Assembly (NCBI RefSeq): GCF_010470665.1
Contig: NZ_VOPZ01000012.1
Coordinates: 62,001 to 126,000 of the forward strand
DNA from: Desulfovibrio sp. JC022
GTDB lineage: Bacteria; Desulfobacterota; Desulfovibrionia; Desulfovibrionales; Desulfovibrionaceae
DNA: 64,000 bases
Direction: 5' to 3'
The notes beneath the pieces were generated by a model. It was not told where the DNA came from. It made no database searches and was given only the letters and a program-made list of their open reading frames with translations. Numbering within the stretch: the stretch's first letter is position 1; every line of letters begins with the position of its first letter. Positions 38,867-48,108 of the stretch are shown in pieces. The translations under genes and the position numbers were made by a program.

Positions 38867-40069
38867 TTGCAAACATATATTTCTCCATGGCCGGCAAAAG
38901 CAACATTACCGGATTTCCCCAGATCAATTTCCATTCTGGGCAGCACCGGCTCCATCGGAACAAGTACCCTCAAAGTAATTGAACAGCATCCGGACCTTTT
39001 CAAAATTACCGCGCTTGCAGGAGCCAGAAACGCCACACTGCTAGCAGAACAGGCTATCAAGCACCGCCCTCAATATCTGGCGGTTCTTAATGACGAAGCA
39101 GCAAAGGAACTCAAGAGCCTTCTTCCGGCTGACTACAAACCGGAAATCCTGACCGGCCCCTCTGCCTACGTCACCCTTGCCGAACTTGATGAAGTTTCAC
39201 TGGTACTCTCCTCCATCGTAGGAGCAGCCGGTTTTGAACCGACTCTTGCTGCCGCCCAAAAAGGCAAAATGATTGCCCTTGCCAACAAGGAATCCCTTGT
39301 TCTCGGCGGTCACATCATCCGTGAAGAATGCCATCGCACAGGCGCAACCATCCTTCCGGTGGACTCCGAGCACAACGCTCTTTTTCAAGGACTTGCCGGA
39401 CACGGCGGAGATGAAGTCAGCAGGTTGATCCTGACTGCTTCCGGAGGACCTTTCCGGGGCAAGACAAAAGAATTTCTCGAAACAGTAACCCGCGAGCAGG
39501 CTCTGGCCCACCCCAACTGGGATATGGGCGCGAAAATCAGCATTGATTCCGCGACCCTCATGAACAAGGGGTTGGAATTTATTGAAGCCTGCCATCTCTA
39601 CGGCCTGCCACCGGAACAGATAGACGTGGTGGTTCATCCCCAGTCCATCATCCACTCTCTGGTGGAATATGTGGACGGTTCACAACTTGGACACCTAGGT
39701 GTACCGGACATGCAGATTCCCATTGCATTCTGCATGTGCTTTCCCCAGCGTGTGCCCCTGAAACTCAAACCGCTCAATCTTGCGGAAGTAGGCACCCTGA
39801 CCTTTGAAAAACCGGACCTTGAAGTCTTCCCCTGCCTGAAACATGCGGCGGATTCTTTTTCAGCCGGACAGAGTCACCCCATCGTGCTCAACGCAGCCAA
39901 TGAAGTCGCTGTGGACCTTTTCCTGAAAGAAAAAATCCGTTTTCTGGACATTCCGGCCATAATCGGCAGGGCACTCGAAGCCCATGCCGGATGTGATGTA
40001 AATGAAGCCGAAGCGGTTCTGGAACTGGACATCAAAACCAGACGGGATGTGATGGACTCCATCGTCTAA
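38867..40069 (+). CDS. dxr: 1-deoxy-D-xylulose 5-phosphate reductoisomerase
   Basis: Dxr carries out the second step of the MEP isoprenoid pathway, converting DXP to MEP with NADPH. The product is 400 residues. Motifs: SISILGSTGSIGTST (NADPH binding), LANKESLVLGG, VDSEHNALFQ, TASGGPFRG, NMGAKISIDSATLMNKGLE and LNAANEVAVDLFL. The likely start is a TTG at 38867 with a weak ribosome site; an ATG at 38887 is in another frame. Close packing with rseP (9 bases) indicates an operon. Confidence 0.96.
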   Translation: MQTYISPWPAKATLPDFPRSISILGSTGSIGTSTLKVIEQHPDLFKITALAGARNATLLAEQAIKHRPQYLAVLNDEAAKELKSLLPADYKPEILTGPSAYVTLAELDEVSLVLSSIVGAAGFEPTLAAAQKGKMIALANKESLVLGGHIIREECHRTGATILPVDSEHNALFQGLAGHGGDEVSRLILTASGGPFRGKTKEFLETVTREQALAHPNWDMGAKISIDSATLMNKGLEFIEACHLYGLPPEQIDVVVHPQSIIHSLVEYVDGSQLGHLGVPDMQIPIAFCMCFPQRVPLKLKPLNLAEVGTLTFEKPDLEVFPCLKHAADSFSAGQSHPIVLNAANEVAVDLFLKEKIRFLDIPAIIGRALEAHAGCDVNEAEAVLELDIKTRRDVMDSIV

Positions 40070-40078
40070 GGAAAAATT

Positions 40079-41149
40079 ATGTCTTGGATAGTTGATTTTA
40101 TTCTGGTCCTCGGCGGGCTGATTTTCTTCCACGAGCTTGGACATTTCCTGGCTGCCCGTATGCTTGGCATCGGCGTGAAGACCTTTTCTCTGGGCTTCGG
40201 CCCCAGACTTGCCGGATTCACATGGGGAGCCACCAACTACCGTCTCTCCCTGATTCCCCTTGGCGGCTATGTAAGTCTTGCCGGGGAAGAGCGGGATATG
40301 AACGAGGACAACGGATTCAACGAAAAAGAACTTTTCATGAACCGTCCTCCCTGGCACCGCATGATCGTAGTTGCAGCAGGTCCCATATTCAACTTTGTCC
40401 TTGCATGGCTTATTTTCTGGGGAATTATCCTCAGTAACGGTCAGATGGGGCTGGCTCCTATAGTGGGCCAACTGCAACCGGACAGTCCGGCCATGCAAGC
40501 CGGCATTGAAGTGGGAGACAATGTTCTTTCCATTGAAGGACACAAAATAGTTTTCTGGTCCGACCTCGCGGAAACCATACAGACCAGCCAGTCCGACACC
40601 CTTGATTTCGTCATTGACCGAGACGGCGACGTCAAAGACATTTCCGTCAAACCGCAGATTCAGGAACTTAAAAACATCTTCGGTGAAACCATCCGCAGGC
40701 CTGTGGTCGGCATTGTGGCTTCAGGCGATTCCAAAACAGTTGAAATGGACGGGATGGATGGAGCTGTAGCAGCGGCTGAACAAACCTGGAACGTAACCAA
40801 ACTGATCTGCACCAGCATCGTCAAGATGGTCGAACGGGTTGTGCCCATGGATTCCATCGGCGGTCCGATCATGATTGCGCAGGCCATTAAGCAGCAATCC
40901 GAACGAGGATTACTGGAACTGCTTCAGTTCACGGCATTTATCAGCATCAACCTCGGACTCCTCAACCTGCTGCCCATCCCGGTGCTGGACGGCGGACACC
41001 TGCTGTTTTTCAGCCTTGAAACCATTCTGCGTAAACCGCTTAACGAAAAGCTTCAGGGCGCAGCAACCCGCGTTGGACTCTTGTTGCTGCTCTGCCTGAT
41101 GGCCTTTGCAATTTTCAACGACATAGTAAGAACATTAAGCAGCAAATGA
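40079..41149 (+). CDS. rseP: RIP-type zinc metalloprotease RseP
   Basis: This 356-residue site-2-protease-type enzyme cleaves membrane substrates such as anti-sigma factors within the bilayer. HELGH (about residues 18-22) supplies zinc ligands, and the third ligand lies in LLPIPVLDGGHLLFF near residue 305. A single PDZ-like domain lies in the middle (about residues 120-220). Hydrophobic helices occur at both ends. Its last bases overlap the next gene by 4 (ATGA). Confidence 0.95.
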   Translation: MSWIVDFILVLGGLIFFHELGHFLAARMLGIGVKTFSLGFGPRLAGFTWGATNYRLSLIPLGGYVSLAGEERDMNEDNGFNEKELFMNRPPWHRMIVVAAGPIFNFVLAWLIFWGIILSNGQMGLAPIVGQLQPDSPAMQAGIEVGDNVLSIEGHKIVFWSDLAETIQTSQSDTLDFVIDRDGDVKDISVKPQIQELKNIFGETIRRPVVGIVASGDSKTVEMDGMDGAVAAAEQTWNVTKLICTSIVKMVERVVPMDSIGGPIMIAQAIKQQSERGLLELLQFTAFISINLGLLNLLPIPVLDGGHLLFFSLETILRKPLNEKLQGAATRVGLLLLLCLMAFAIFNDIVRTLSSK

Positions 41150-41952
41150 GTGTATCCATAGATAAAAATGAAGATCTTCTGCTGGCCATCAACGGGGCAG
41201 AGGAAACTTTGCAGATAGTTCTGGCTCGCCGTAGTGAGGATGAAGAATCTTACTCATTACTGGAAGCCAAGAGACTGGTTGTACCGGGCCGTTCGGTCAA
41301 CTTCCTGATTCCTTCCATCCGGGATTCCCTGAAACTTTTCGGCTACAATGCCGGAGAGATTTCACGCATTGCCATTACGGCCGGACCGGGAAGTTTTACC
41401 GGGCTGCGCCTGACTTTTGCCGCTGCTGCCGGACTTTCTGCGGGAAGCGGCTGCCCGGTATGCGCCATGGAATATCTGCCAATTCTCGCCAAGGGAGCGG
41501 CTATAGTCAGCGGATTGCCTGTCTGGGCTGTTACTCATTCCAGAAGAATGCAGGTCTACCTTCAGGGATTTGAACCCATCAGCGAAAACGGAAAACTAAC
41601 TTCCTTCACCCCTCCCCTGCCGGTTACCATTCAGGAGGCTGCGGAGGTAATTTTATCTTACAGGCAGGAAAAAGCTGCACTATCCGGAAGCGGATTGCTG
41701 AAGAACAAAGCTTTCTTTGACGAATTTATGGCCCAGCATCCACAGTACACAGCCATGCCTGAAAGATTTAATATTCCTGCGGACAAGGACATGCTTGATG
41801 CAGCCCAACAGGCTGAATATTCTGATGAAATGCCCATGCCCATGTACCTGCGCGGATCGGATGCTGAAGAAAACCTTGAAGCCATAACCCGTAAACGGGG
41901 TATATCCCTTGAAGCAGCGCGGGAACAACTGAAGGACATTACACCCCGTTAA
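41146..41952 (+). CDS. tsaB: tRNA threonylcarbamoyladenosine biosynthesis protein TsaB
   Basis: TsaB is the ASKHA-fold partner of TsaD in forming t6A37 on tRNA. The 268-residue product has the characteristic AGPGSFTGLRLTFAAAAGLS at about residues 84-103. The opening strand LLLAINGAEETL replaces the usual D-T motif and the C-terminus is longer than in E. coli. It overlaps rseP by four bases. A divergent C-terminal half makes this the least certain member of the operon. Confidence 0.85.
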   Translation: MSVSIDKNEDLLLAINGAEETLQIVLARRSEDEESYSLLEAKRLVVPGRSVNFLIPSIRDSLKLFGYNAGEISRIAITAGPGSFTGLRLTFAAAAGLSAGSGCPVCAMEYLPILAKGAAIVSGLPVWAVTHSRRMQVYLQGFEPISENGKLTSFTPPLPVTIQEAAEVILSYRQEKAALSGSGLLKNKAFFDEFMAQHPQYTAMPERFNIPADKDMLDAAQQAEYSDEMPMPMYLRGSDAEENLEAITRKRGISLEAAREQLKDITPR

Positions 41953-41979
41953 CTCTTTTTTATAAAAATTAATATTCCA

Positions 41980-42014
41980 AGAAGGGATCTCCATAAACGG
42001 AGGTCCCTTTTTTT
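41980..42014 (+). terminator. Terminator of cdsA-dxr-rseP-tsaB
   Basis: GGGATCTCC / GGAGGTCCC with ATAAAC loop, followed by seven T residues. Confidence 0.9.
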
Positions 42015-42044
42015 ATTGTAAAAACAAAAAAATCATCTGGACCC

Positions 42045-42071
42045 TAAAGTAATCTAAGTTTCAGACGATCA
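42045..42071 (+). promoter_or_regulatory. Putative sigma-28 (FliA) promoter of flagellin
   Basis: TAAAGTAA, 11 bases, then GACGATCA. This fits the FliA consensus TAAAGTTT-N11-GCCGATAA closely and lies about 100 bases before the flagellin start. Confidence 0.7.
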
Positions 42072-42126
42072 AGTAGGCACGAAGGACCAGTAGAGCTTTG
42101 TGAACCTTTAGTTCCAAGGCAATGTT

Positions 42127-42162
42127 TTTGGCAAGGAAGCCAAAGATCACTTTTCAAGGAGG
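42127..42162 (+). promoter_or_regulatory. CsrA-type binding hairpin and ribosome site in the flagellin leader
   Basis: A perfect 6-bp stem TTTGGC / GCCAAA (42127-42132 and 42139-42144) presents AAGGAA in its loop. A second GGA lies in the AAGGAGG ribosome site at 42156-42162. Two GGA sites, one in a hairpin loop and one at the ribosome site, form the layout used by CsrA to repress flagellin translation in other bacteria. Confidence 0.55.
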
Positions 42163-42167
42163 AAAAC

Positions 42168-43040
42168 ATGTCTTTAGTAATTAACCACAACTTGATGGCT
42201 ATGAATGCCTCGCGTAACTTGGCAGAATCCTATGGTAACCTCGGTGTATCAACTCGTCGCCTGTCTTCAGGACTTCGTGTTGGAACCGCGGCTGACGATG
42301 CTGCAGGCCTCGCAATTCGCGAACTCATGCGCGCTGACATTAAGTCACTCAACCAGGGTATCCGTAACGCCAACGATGCAATTTCAATGATCCAGACCGC
42401 TGACGGCGCTCTCGGTGTTATTGATGAAAAGCTCATCCGTATGAAGGAGCTTGCAACTCAGGCCGCAACCGGTACCTACAACTCTGACCAGCGTCTGATC
42501 ATCGACTCCGAATATCAGGCTATGGCTTCAGAAATCACCCGTATTGCGAATGCAACTGACTTTAACGGCATTCACCTGCTTAATGGTAACGTCTCCGGAG
42601 CTCACAGCGGAGCTGGCTTAAGGTCTACTGGTAAGGTCAAGGTTCACTTTGGCACCGCAAACGACTCAGCCGAAGACTACTATTATGTATCCATTGGCAC
42701 CTCCACAGCATCAGCACTTGGTGTAGGTCTTGCTGCCAACAACTCCATTTCAACCCAGCAACAGGCGCAGGCTTCCCTGGATACGCTGAATAATGCGATT
42801 ATTTCCAAGGATAAGATCCGCGCTAACCTCGGTGCTTTGCAGAACAGATTGGAAAACACCATTACCAACCTGTCCATCCAGGCAGAAAACGTACAGGCTG
42901 CGGAATCCCGCATCTCCGACGTTGACGTTGCAACTGAAATGACTGAGTTCACCCGCAACCAGATCCTGACCCAGTCCGCTGTGGCTATGCTCTCGCAGGC
43001 GAACAGCATGCCCAGAATGGCAATGCAGCTCATCGGTTAA
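42168..43040 (+). CDS. fliC: Flagellin
   Basis: This 290-residue flagellin forms the filament. Conserved coiled-coil ends are present: N-terminal MSLVINHNLMAMNASRNL, RLSSGLRVGTAADDAAGLAI and ANDAISMIQTADGAL, and C-terminal ISDVDVATEMTEFTRNQI and ending MAMQLIG. The variable centre is short (about residues 145-195), so the surface domain is minimal. Regulation is probably by sigma-28 (42045-42071) and by a CsrA-type leader. It is followed by fliD and fliS, a late flagellar trio. Confidence 0.97.
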   Translation: MSLVINHNLMAMNASRNLAESYGNLGVSTRRLSSGLRVGTAADDAAGLAIRELMRADIKSLNQGIRNANDAISMIQTADGALGVIDEKLIRMKELATQAATGTYNSDQRLIIDSEYQAMASEITRIANATDFNGIHLLNGNVSGAHSGAGLRSTGKVKVHFGTANDSAEDYYYVSIGTSTASALGVGLAANNSISTQQQAQASLDTLNNAIISKDKIRANLGALQNRLENTITNLSIQAENVQAAESRISDVDVATEMTEFTRNQILTQSAVAMLSQANSMPRMAMQLIG

Positions 43041-43086
43041 TAAACCGGCGCAGCATAGAGCATTCTGACCTAGTCAGATTAAAGAG

Positions 43087-43122
43087 GAAAGCCGGGTCCG
43101 GATCAGCCGGGTCCGGCTTTCA
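43087..43122 (+). terminator. Terminator of flagellin gene
   Basis: GAAAGCCGG / CCGGCTTTC stem with inner GGTCC pairing 46 bases after the flagellin stop. The T tract is short. Confidence 0.75.
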
Positions 43123-43183
43123 GCTTAACCAAGGCTGAAAAAAAATCACAACCATTAACATTTCTTTATTCATAATTAACGTT

Positions 43184-43199
43184 TGGCATCCTGATTGCA
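43184..43199 (+). promoter_or_regulatory. Putative sigma-54 promoter of fliD
   Basis: TGGCAT-N5-TTGCA has the exact -24/-12 spacing and both invariant dinucleotides (GG and GC). It lies 50 bases before the fliD start, consistent with sigma-54 control of middle flagellar genes. Confidence 0.75.
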
Positions 43200-43248
43200 G
43201 CGGATGAGGTGAGAATAGAACCAGGGAAAAATGTTCCCGGAGAAAATT

Positions 43249-44982
43249 ATGTCTGATTACACCTCAGGAAATATCAACTTTACCGGACTCGGGTCCGGAA
43301 CCGACTTCCAGTCACTCATTGACGGGCTGATCAAGCTTGAACGGGTCCATATTAATAGACTCGAAACCTGGAAAAGCTCGTGGAGTGATAAGGTTGAAAA
43401 ATTTCAGGAACTGAACACCGCCCTCCTCGGCTTGCAGACTTCACTCAAGTCCATGGACACTCTTGATGAGTTCATGAGTAAGACTGTAACGACTTCTGAT
43501 TCCGGGACCCTCACCGCCACAGCTTCAGCAGAAGCATTGGTATCTTCTCATGCAATTGAAATAGGACAGCTTGCCACTAACGATATCCATGTAACAGACT
43601 CTGGTGTTTCAAGCCTTACAGAATCCATTTTCAGCTCAACCGGAGAATTCACTTTTACCTACGGTTCAGAAACCGTAACTCTGAGCAACATCAGTGCTGG
43701 CACATCGCTTCAGGGCTTTGTCAACCTGATCAATTCGCATGTTGATTCCAGAAGCAAAATCAGAGCGACCACCATTAATGATGGTACCAACTATCATCTA
43801 CAAATCTATGGACTTGATCTCGGGGCAGACAATCAGGTGACCATCGACAACACCGTGGGTATGGTCTTCAACAGAAATGATTTTGACGAAACTCAGGATG
43901 CCCTGAACTCGCAAATCAAGGTGGATGGCTATCCTCCCGCCCCAGGAGACTGGATTGAACGTGACACGAACACCATCGGTGACGTTATCGACGGGATAAC
44001 CCTTAATCTGAAAAACACCAACGCAGCTGGGCAAACCACAGCTATCGGTGTTGTTACCGACAAAGAGGGTATGAAGGAAAATGTCCAGAAATTTGTCGAC
44101 CAGAATAACGAAATCCGACAAATGATCAAGGACCTGACCTCCGTCACGACTTCATCAGACTCAGCCAAGGGTTCTATTCTCACTGGTAACTATGGTGTTG
44201 AACTCCTTGTCGGCCAGCGCATGAAAGATATCATAGCCAGCAAGGGAGTAGGCTTCAGCTGGTATGAACAGCTGCCCAACGGAGATTACACAGGTGACCG
44301 CTATTCCGCACTTTCCCAGCTTGGAATCCTGACCAACGCAGATAGCGGCGGTGCCAACATGGGTTTACTGGAACTGGACACCGACGAGCTCAATAAGGCT
44401 CTGGACGCCGATCCCATGGCAGTAGCCATGCTTTTTTCCGCCAACTACGAAGGATCAAGCGATTCACCTGATGTCCAATACCTCTCGCATATCAACGGAA
44501 CCACTAAAGCCGGTGATTACAACGTTCAGTATGAAATTTCCGGAGGTCAACTCGTATCAGCCACCATTAACGGGCAAACAGCCGCAGTTGATGCCGCAAA
44601 CTGGCAGATTACCGGTGCAGGGGGAACGGATGCCGCAGGTATGGCAATCCGGGTGGAAAACCACACTGACGGAGTTTACGGCAACTCAAACAGCGACGCT
44701 TCCGATGCTATCAATATCTTTCTGAAACTCGGTAAGACCGGGGAGATGGTTGAAGCTCTTGATGATATGACCGGGGACGACGGTCCTCTTAAAATTCTTC
44801 AAGACAACTACGATTCGATCATGAAGAATATCGATAAAAAGATAGCTTCAGAAGAGGATCGTATTGCACTGAAAAAACGTATGCTTACCCAAAAGTATTC
44901 TAGACTGGATGCCCTGCTCGGTAACTATCAGGGTAAGTCGGCCCAGCTTACTGCCAGCGTAACCCAGTTAATGAAAGCTTAA
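43249..44982 (+). CDS. fliD: Flagellar filament cap protein
   Basis: FliD caps the filament and helps flagellin fold. The 577-residue product has the FliD_N start NFTGLGSGTDFQSLIDGLI, a central flagellin-like region with GDYNVQYEISGGQL, and a C-terminal coiled-coil ending SRLDALLGNYQGKSAQL. The ATG at 43249 follows CGGAGA and gives MSDYTSGNINF; an upstream start is less likely. A sigma-54 promoter lies upstream. Confidence 0.95.
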   Translation: MSDYTSGNINFTGLGSGTDFQSLIDGLIKLERVHINRLETWKSSWSDKVEKFQELNTALLGLQTSLKSMDTLDEFMSKTVTTSDSGTLTATASAEALVSSHAIEIGQLATNDIHVTDSGVSSLTESIFSSTGEFTFTYGSETVTLSNISAGTSLQGFVNLINSHVDSRSKIRATTINDGTNYHLQIYGLDLGADNQVTIDNTVGMVFNRNDFDETQDALNSQIKVDGYPPAPGDWIERDTNTIGDVIDGITLNLKNTNAAGQTTAIGVVTDKEGMKENVQKFVDQNNEIRQMIKDLTSVTTSSDSAKGSILTGNYGVELLVGQRMKDIIASKGVGFSWYEQLPNGDYTGDRYSALSQLGILTNADSGGANMGLLELDTDELNKALDADPMAVAMLFSANYEGSSDSPDVQYLSHINGTTKAGDYNVQYEISGGQLVSATINGQTAAVDAANWQITGAGGTDAAGMAIRVENHTDGVYGNSNSDASDAINIFLKLGKTGEMVEALDDMTGDDGPLKILQDNYDSIMKNIDKKIASEEDRIALKKRMLTQKYSRLDALLGNYQGKSAQLTASVTQLMKA

Positions 44983-45060
44983 CCTGAATTGAAAAAAATT
45001 TTAAAAGGCCTAATGTTTTCAGAAAAGCCTGCCGATTAGTAAGTCAGGAGGAGCAAATAT

Positions 45061-45603
45061 ATGCACAAAGCCGCTCAAGCATACCTTTCAACTCAGGTCC
45101 ATACCACATCCAAGGGAGAACTTCTCCTTATGCTTTATGATGCTGCAATCAAATTCATGAAGCAGGCCAAGGTAAAGATCAACGAAAAGGATTACGCTGC
45201 CAAGGGGATTCTTATTTCCAAGGCCATTGAAGTTATCTCCGAGCTTACCGCCAGCCTGAACAAAGAGAGAGGCGGTGAACTGGCAGAAAACCTCAGCAAG
45301 CTTTACATTTATTGTAATACCAGACTGCTGCAAGCAAACCTGAAGATGGATAATGAAAAGCTTGATGAAGTTATCAAGATTATCGACGGTATTGCTTCCG
45401 CATACCGGGAAATCATTCCCACTGAAGAAGCACAGGCAGCCGTACCTATGCAGACAGCAGCCACCGCAAGCAGCGGCACAACCAATGTAAACCGCAGCTT
45501 TGTGAACGATGCAGGGTATGGCATGCCCAAAACCCAGAATATGCCCGCCCCTAACTCTATGCGACTCAAAAAAGCCGCAAACGCATATGGAGGCGGAGTA
45601 TAA
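45061..45603 (+). CDS. fliS: Flagellar chaperone FliS
   Basis: FliS binds the flagellin C-terminus and prevents early polymerisation. The N-terminal 120 residues form the helical FliS core (YLSTQVHTTSKGELLLMLYD, KGILISKAIEVISELTASL). The remaining 60 residues are a low-complexity tail with many Ala, Ser, Asn and Gly that is not part of the usual domain, making the protein longer than the typical 130. The ribosome site AGGAGGAG is strong. It follows fliD by 78 bases. Confidence 0.95.
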   Translation: MHKAAQAYLSTQVHTTSKGELLLMLYDAAIKFMKQAKVKINEKDYAAKGILISKAIEVISELTASLNKERGGELAENLSKLYIYCNTRLLQANLKMDNEKLDEVIKIIDGIASAYREIIPTEEAQAAVPMQTAATASSGTTNVNRSFVNDAGYGMPKTQNMPAPNSMRLKKAANAYGGGV

Positions 45604-45641
45604 CGCGACAACTTTAATTTGCTCCAGATGATTTGACTTTA

Positions 45642-45670
45642 CAGGCCCCTGCTTCGGCAGGGGCTTTTTA
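45642..45670 (+). terminator. Terminator of fliD-fliS
   Basis: GCCCCTGC / GCAGGGGC with TTCG loop and TTTTTATTT tail. Confidence 0.92.
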
Positions 45671-45741
45671 TTTAATTAAAACAATGCAGAAAACGACCTC
45701 CCCCTTTACTTAGCACCGTGTATCTGTCATCTATTTTAATC

Positions 45742-46827
45742 ATGGAAACTAACAGAATCAGGGTACTTCAGGTCTCCCCGTCACTGGGGCTGGGCGGCAC
45801 TGAAAAAGTAATGCAATCATTTGCCGTAAATCTGGACAGGAACAAATTTCAAACAGCGGTCTACTCCCATTCCAACGGTCCACGGGGAAAACTTATACGC
45901 GAACAAGGAATCAATACTTTTATCGGAACAGACCTGTTTTCAGTGCTTGATAATTTCCAGCCCCACATAGTTCATATTCACCGTGCAGGGTGGGCTGAAC
46001 CGGGAACATTACGCCCCTACAAGCTGGCAAAAACACCAGTTGTAGTAGAAACAAATGTGTTCGGACATCATGACCCCAGTCCCGAGGGGAGGCAGATTGA
46101 CCGTCATTTGTTTGTCTCCCGTTTTTGTGCCGAAAGATATGAAAAAGTTAACTCCATCCCCACTGTTGAGCCAAAATATTCCGTACTTTACAATCCGGTG
46201 GATACTGACTTCTTTCGCGACAATTGCCCGCTAAGCAGGACGTTTCCCCCTAACTGTTTTGGAAGAATTTCCCGTGCGGATAAAGGAAAATGGTCCAACC
46301 TTGCTCTTGATTTCCTGCCCATTCTTCAAGAAAAGGTAGATGACGGCGAGTTGCTCCCATTCCAATACAGAATAATCGGTGGAATCCCGGAAGCTGAACA
46401 TTTTGTTGCTGAAAACAATCTAGGCAAATTCGTCCACTTCCTCCCGCCCGTGCTGACTGATAAGGAAATTGCCGAATTTCTTAATTCCATCAACTTTCTG
46501 GTGCATGCGAATGATACCGGGGAATCATTCGGGTTGGTCATTGCCGAAGCCATGGCCGCCTGCCTCCCGGTCATAACCCATCCCAGCAAGGACCTGCGGG
46601 ACAATGCCCAATTGGAACTTGTGGATCATGGCAAAACCGGATTCATAGCCCGCAATGCACAGGAATTTGCACAGGCGATCCATTTCCTGATCAATAACCC
46701 CCAAAAAGCACGGCAAATGGGTGAAAACGGACGGAGTAAAGCTGCTAAACTTTTCAGGGCACAGGACATTGCCACCAAATTGGGCAAAATTTACTTAGAC
46801 CTGCTTAAAATGAAAAAAATCATCTAA
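45742..46827 (+). CDS. Glycosyltransferase, GT-B (family 4 type)
   Basis: This enzyme of 361 residues has the GT4 architecture: VLQVSPSLGLGGTEKVMQSF at the N-terminus, VVVETNVFGHHDPS, and a C-terminal donor site INFLVHANDTGESFGLVIAEAMAACLP with the EX7E spacing. No strong ribosome site precedes either the ATG at 45742 or the GTG at 45718. It is paired with the next glycosyltransferase, four bases apart, and both lie just after the flagellin genes, so flagellin glycosylation is a possible role by context. Confidence 0.88.
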   Translation: METNRIRVLQVSPSLGLGGTEKVMQSFAVNLDRNKFQTAVYSHSNGPRGKLIREQGINTFIGTDLFSVLDNFQPHIVHIHRAGWAEPGTLRPYKLAKTPVVVETNVFGHHDPSPEGRQIDRHLFVSRFCAERYEKVNSIPTVEPKYSVLYNPVDTDFFRDNCPLSRTFPPNCFGRISRADKGKWSNLALDFLPILQEKVDDGELLPFQYRIIGGIPEAEHFVAENNLGKFVHFLPPVLTDKEIAEFLNSINFLVHANDTGESFGLVIAEAMAACLPVITHPSKDLRDNAQLELVDHGKTGFIARNAQEFAQAIHFLINNPQKARQMGENGRSKAAKLFRAQDIATKLGKIYLDLLKMKKII

Positions 46828-46830
46828 ACC

Positions 46831-48021
46831 ATGACGCACACCTTTGATATATATTCTGAACAAATTCTGACCTATCAACTTTCCGGTCAGGAATTAGAAG
46901 AATTGAAAGCAAATTCCTCCACGCCTGAAGAAGCAGCTGAAAAACATTTACGTTATGCAAAACGCCGCAATGCCAAAACCATCATTCTTTTCGGCGCCGG
47001 AAGTGGAACGCTTGGAAAAGTTCTAGCTGAAAAAAAATCTTCCGAACAAGAACTCATAATCTGTGATCTCTACCCTGAACACATCAGGATGCTGAATAAG
47101 GGTGGCTTTGGTGAAATTAATAAGAATGAAAACTACACCCTGCTAACCGACTCTTCCATCTGGGCTTTGCTTCTGCTGCTTAGCCAGAACGGATACGAGA
47201 CGACTGATTCACACCTGATCCTCAATCCGGAATTGGATGGTCAAAGCAAAAACAAACATCAAAACCTGCAAAAGCTGTTTTCTGGAACTAAGCAGATTGA
47301 TCCGCCGGAACACGCTTCCCCTTGCAAAATATCTGCGGCCGCGATTCTAAGCCCGGATGAACCGGAACTCGCAGATTTCATAACCAATTTTCCTGACTGG
47401 ATTGACGAGATCGTGTTGGTCTGGGATTGCGCTGATTTAACGCCCGTCCCGCAACTGGGCAAATTTCACCGGGCTGAAATTATTAATGTGTGTCATCATC
47501 TTGAGGCTGACTTTTCAGCACAGCGCAACCGCATGCTGGAAAATTGTTCCGGCGATTGGATCATCTATCTGGATGCGGACGAACGATTGAGCAAGGAAAG
47601 CTGGGATACGACAAGGCTCATGACATCCTTTAAAGGATGCAACGGCTGGTATCTGCCCCGGATGACTTTTTATCCGGACCGTGAGCACTGCCGCATCGGC
47701 TACGGTCTCTGGCCTGACCTCCAGCTCAGACTTTTCAGAAATAGCCCAAGTCTTAAATTTGTTAACAAAATCCATGAGCAACTTACGGGGATAAATGGAG
47801 CTTCAGGAATTCTTACTAATTGTCCTATCCAGCATTTAACCCATTTATTAAAAAGCAGAAAAATGATCGAATCCAAACTTGAAAAATTCAATAGCTCCAC
47901 CGGAGGCAATTTCAGCCATCAGCTGGGTAACGAATTTCCGCATCTTGCAAACAAATTTGTTATCCCCCGGAATGACTGGAAACTCAGTCCCCTGTTACTC
48001 CCGGACATAAATATGGCGTAA
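46831..48021 (+). CDS. Two-domain protein with C-terminal GT2-type glycosyltransferase
   Basis: This 396-residue protein has an N-terminal Rossmann-like domain with TIILFGAGSGTLGKVLAE (about residues 49-66) resembling a nucleotide- or SAM-binding fold, and a C-terminal domain with the family-2 glycosyltransferase elements AQRNRMLENCSGDWIIYLDADERL (about 231-254), where DAD is the metal/UDP-sugar site, and LQLRLFRNSPSLKF. It may modify flagellin or surface polysaccharide. The N-terminal domain resembles the DUF115-type glycosyl-modification proteins in layout, but I cannot confirm it. Confidence 0.7.
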   Translation: MTHTFDIYSEQILTYQLSGQELEELKANSSTPEEAAEKHLRYAKRRNAKTIILFGAGSGTLGKVLAEKKSSEQELIICDLYPEHIRMLNKGGFGEINKNENYTLLTDSSIWALLLLLSQNGYETTDSHLILNPELDGQSKNKHQNLQKLFSGTKQIDPPEHASPCKISAAAILSPDEPELADFITNFPDWIDEIVLVWDCADLTPVPQLGKFHRAEIINVCHHLEADFSAQRNRMLENCSGDWIIYLDADERLSKESWDTTRLMTSFKGCNGWYLPRMTFYPDREHCRIGYGLWPDLQLRLFRNSPSLKFVNKIHEQLTGINGASGILTNCPIQHLTHLLKSRKMIESKLEKFNSSTGGNFSHQLGNEFPHLANKFVIPRNDWKLSPLLLPDINMA

Positions 48022-48108
48022 TGTTCATGCACAATTGGCATTGCCTAACATTATAAAATTTATTAGGTCTGACCAAAATATTCAGACAAACAGCTTCAAG
48101 GATTTAAT

